Shown here piece after piece: positions 61,679 through 64,000 of a stretch of 64,000 nucleotides of DNA; position 1 is the first letter of the stretch, and each line of letters starts with the position of its first letter. This DNA comes from Psychrobacter fozii. Its GTDB lineage: Bacteria; Pseudomonadota; Gammaproteobacteria; Pseudomonadales; Moraxellaceae. The stretch spans positions 310,001 through 374,000 of the forward strand of contig NZ_QJSU01000003.1 in NCBI RefSeq assembly GCF_003217155.1, given 5' to 3'. The notes under the pieces are model-generated. The model was not told the DNA's origin. It ran no database searches and saw only the letters and a list, made by a program, of their open reading frames with translations. Both the position numbers and the translations under genes were made by a program.

Positions 61679-62946
61679 TGTGTGATGGCAGAAAAAGATT
61701 GTTAGGCAAAGCCTGATTTTTGTATAAGTGTGGCTCAATCAGTGCGGCTTATAACTTGAGGGTTGCTGACATTACTTACCACACTTTTATGAATGATATT
61801 CGGCGGTATCTTATCAAGACAACAGAAGATATATAGATATACGTGGAATAGAAGAGGGTAGGCAAGACAAGTCAGATAGGCTTTAGATGTTATTGATAAC
61901 CATTAATATTTACAATATTGTGACGTCAATCTGTATATGTGTCAACGTGTTTGTGACCGTAAGAGGGAGTGCAGAATAGTGTATGACCCAGTTTTAAATG
62001 ATGCGGAAAAAATGATAGAACACAAGCTCGATTGATTTCATCGTATCGATAGGAATTCATGATGGTTAAGAATAGGTAAAACGGTAGTATGAAATCCAAG
62101 GTAGCAGTGGTCAGAAAGATAGTAGATAACAATGTAATATATTAAAGACCGCTCGACAGCTAGGGATAGTCATTCCACTATAAAGGTATTGCTGCGTTAA
62201 CCTCGCTTGAAGTATCACATATACACTTGGTTGCCTTGTACTACTTTTAAATTGAATCGACTATATGATCGGGTTAGTTTTATTTAACCAGCAAAAAATC
62301 GAATCAAGATAAGCCGATCGGTACAGAGTGATATAAATATGAGAAAAATTAAAGTAAGTATACTGTTCAAAGGGTAATTAAAACCCTTAAAGAAGAACAA
62401 AAGCTATTAAGTGAAGAAAATAAGACGATGGACTATCTTGTATTGATGTTAAGGTAAGATGAGCGCTAAGAGTGTGGTGAGATAAAGTCTTAGGAACTCT
62501 TAAAAGATAAGAGCGTACAATAGATTTAGCTTGATTTTTGTCGTTAGATTGTTGGATCTGTTCTTCTAAATTAATGACTACGAAATTGACAGCAGACATT
62601 CATACTTAATGGTAACTGGTCATAAAATATATGCCGTTTATCATGTTTGGATTTTATTTTTTTGACAGGGGTAAACCATATAGGTTATATCTACAACTAT
62701 ATAATTTTTATAGAGCCTGATGGAGCAGAAGTTGGTTGTTATTTATATGGTGTTTCTATTGGGTTATCCGTCAAACACCTAATTTTTTGCAGCATTTGAA
62801 GATTACTCTGCCAAGTTAAAGGCTATCAAAAAGTTATCAAGGACTATATTCGTAGTATGCGATATATATTTTATACAGAAATTAATTCAAAAACTCAATA
62901 TATTTAACCAATATTAGCTTAATAAACGGTTACTCAGGAAATTATC
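61679..62946. other. 1.27 kb gene-poor, decayed stretch
   Basis: No intact gene. It holds a second-family repeat at 62167-62265. At 62356-62457 on the + strand a 33-codon open stretch with no start (contains VIKTLKEEQKLLSEENK) has the look of a real coiled-coil protein end and is probably a gene remnant. Minus strand frames at 61926-62132 and 62387-62599 have no coding character. The last 300 bases are very AT-rich, as expected for the promoter of the OmpA-like gene. Confidence 0.5.
62167..62265 (+). repeat. short interspersed repeat, second family, copy B
   Basis: 99 bp from TAGTCATTCCACTATAA to TTGAATCGACTATA. It shares most of its middle with the copy at 27284 (AACCTCGCTTGAAGTATCAC, CACT(T)GGTT, TTTTAAATTGAATC). 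Confidence 0.65.
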
Positions 62947-63927
62947 ATGGGCAAAGTATTCAAAAAAATCATCGTTGAAGTGGCACTAGTAACCACGCTA
63001 TTGGGGGTGACTGCCTGTGCGACCACAACGGCTAACAGCCGTATCGGTAATGATGGAGATACTCGCCGTGTTGATAATGTTGTATGGAATAATCAAGTTG
63101 ACAGTGATATCAGTGCTGTATTAGCGAAACAAGTTGCGAGTGATGAAGCTCGACTGATATTTGTGCGCAAAAATGATGATGATCCTGAGCAAACCAGTGC
63201 CAATATTGCGATCAATAATAGATTTCAAGTCAGTTTGCATGCAGGCAATTATACAGCGGTCAATTCTTGTGTGGGCACAAACCAACTAAGTGCTCATGCA
63301 ACTGGTTTTAAAGATAATGATTTGTTGGCGGAGCAGAAAGATTACCAATTAGTTGGTGGTCAAACATACTTTTTTTATGTAGATATGGATGAAAATGGCC
63401 AAGGTCTGCTAAATCAAATAACGACAGATAGCGCATTACCATTGCTAAGAAATAAGCGTTATCAAACGCATCAAATCAGTCGAGTCGTTCCTAACTGTCC
63501 TGCACCCGTAATTGCTACTACACCGTCAGTAACGCTGCCACCAGTCGTGGAGCAACCTGCCATATTGGCTGAAAAGGTGACAATTGATCTTGAAGTATTG
63601 TTTGAGACTGATAAAGCGGTCGTACGACCCGAATACTATACAAAAATAGCTGAACTAGCGGACTTTATGGCGCAATACCCAAATACAATAGCGACCATTG
63701 AGGGTCATACTGACAGTCGCGGTAGTGATAGCTATAACCAAGTTTTATCACAGCACCGAGTAAATGCTGTCAAAGAGAGTTTGATTTCGAAATTTGACAT
63801 CGACGCTGAGCGTCTAAGTGCTATTGGTTATGGAGAGACACAGCCAAGAGCTAGTAACGATACTGTAGAGGGCCGTCAGCTCAACCGCCGTGTGGTCGCA
63901 GTTGTAGAAGAAGGTGTGCGTCATTGA
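62947..63927 (+). CDS. OmpA-family outer-membrane lipoprotein
   Basis: 326 residues. A lipoprotein signal is evident: charged start KVFKKIIVE, hydrophobic core, lipobox GVTAC with Cys24. The middle (about 50-190) is an unassigned domain with two cysteines (NSCVG and VPNCP). After a Pro-rich linker the C-terminal 110 residues are an OmpA domain that binds peptidoglycan: FETDKAVVRPEYY, IEGHTDSRGSDSYNQVLSQ and GYGETQPRASN. It anchors the outer membrane to the wall. CAGGAAATTATC precedes the ATG. After the stop 73 bases remain with no feature. Confidence 0.92.
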   Translation: MGKVFKKIIVEVALVTTLLGVTACATTTANSRIGNDGDTRRVDNVVWNNQVDSDISAVLAKQVASDEARLIFVRKNDDDPEQTSANIAINNRFQVSLHAGNYTAVNSCVGTNQLSAHATGFKDNDLLAEQKDYQLVGGQTYFFYVDMDENGQGLLNQITTDSALPLLRNKRYQTHQISRVVPNCPAPVIATTPSVTLPPVVEQPAILAEKVTIDLEVLFETDKAVVRPEYYTKIAELADFMAQYPNTIATIEGHTDSRGSDSYNQVLSQHRVNAVKESLISKFDIDAERLSAIGYGETQPRASNDTVEGRQLNRRVVAVVEEGVRH

Positions 63928-64000
63928 TAATTTTATTGTCCTTTGGTAACTGAAGTTGCCTGATATAAAAACAATTTAGCTGAAATATTTAAAATTAAAG

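Noticed and set aside
61926..62599. Two minus-strand frames of 68 and 70 residues
   Set aside because: AT-rich chance frames with no ribosome site; one overlaps a better remnant on the + strand.

Overview
The window looks like a chromosomal segment of a gammaproteobacterium of the Moraxellaceae, most probably Psychrobacter. This is judged from the AT-rich coding style, the protein types and the small TA-bounded repeats between genes. It holds about 46 protein genes (one frameshifted), one tRNA-Gly(GCC), four full copies of a roughly 170 bp MITE-like element and a second family of roughly 100 bp repeats. There is no rRNA, prophage, transposase or CRISPR array. It reads as a catabolic and accessory region, not a housekeeping one.

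Region 1 (1-13620) has an orphan RNA 2'-phosphotransferase and a LysR regulator. After these comes a one-directional cluster that encodes a complete predicted route from lysine or pipecolate to 2-oxoglutarate. Its parts are a class III aminotransferase, HglS (2-oxoadipate to D-2-hydroxyglutarate), AmaB, an NhaC-type antiporter, AmaA (L-pipecolate oxidase) and a D-2-hydroxyglutarate-type dehydrogenase. An ornithine cyclodeaminase/ketimine reductase homologue and a DadA-like D-amino acid dehydrogenase follow, and could turn D-lysine into L-pipecolate.

Region 2 (13621-24196) holds small modules: a DMT exporter; a Crp/Fnr regulator divergent from a class II aldolase and a MEST-like hydrolase; RluF; an SRPBCC protein; a DUF1244 protein; and a LysR gene divergent from a DAACS symporter and a class V PLP enzyme of unknown substrate.

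Region 3 (24500-29279) has tRNA-Gly with a consensus promoter and a terminator, a 2-oxoacid decarboxylase, a GlpM-type membrane protein and the CvrA K+/H+ antiporter.

Region 4 (29297-41243) is a guanidino-compound cluster. A LysR gene is divergent from gbuA (guanidinobutyrase), followed by an NCS1 permease, a nitrilase-family gene broken at a CG dinucleotide tract, an MBL hydrolase, a 2-ketoarginine-decarboxylase-like ThDP enzyme, Dld, a YjiH-type membrane protein and an aldehyde dehydrogenase. Together these would make and hydrolyse 4-guanidinobutyrate to GABA and urea.

Region 5 (41458-52384) has a TetR regulator and five near-identical 16 bp palindromes. These lie before tetR, before an AhpD-like/FrnE-like pair and before a DoxX gene, and they suggest a thiol or oxidative-stress regulon. 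Inside this region lies a ynjBCD/ynjF-type ABC transporter operon led by a fused membrane-domain/disulfide oxidoreductase and ending in a sterol-desaturase-family gene.

Region 6 (52551-64000) has a DUF2058 protein, a universal stress protein whose promoter may lie in a MITE, and a ChrR-like cupin. An iron block follows: a TonB siderophore receptor, a PepSY protein and a YojI-type ABC exporter, with Fur-box-like sites at both of its promoters. After 1.3 kb of decayed DNA the window ends with an OmpA-family lipoprotein.
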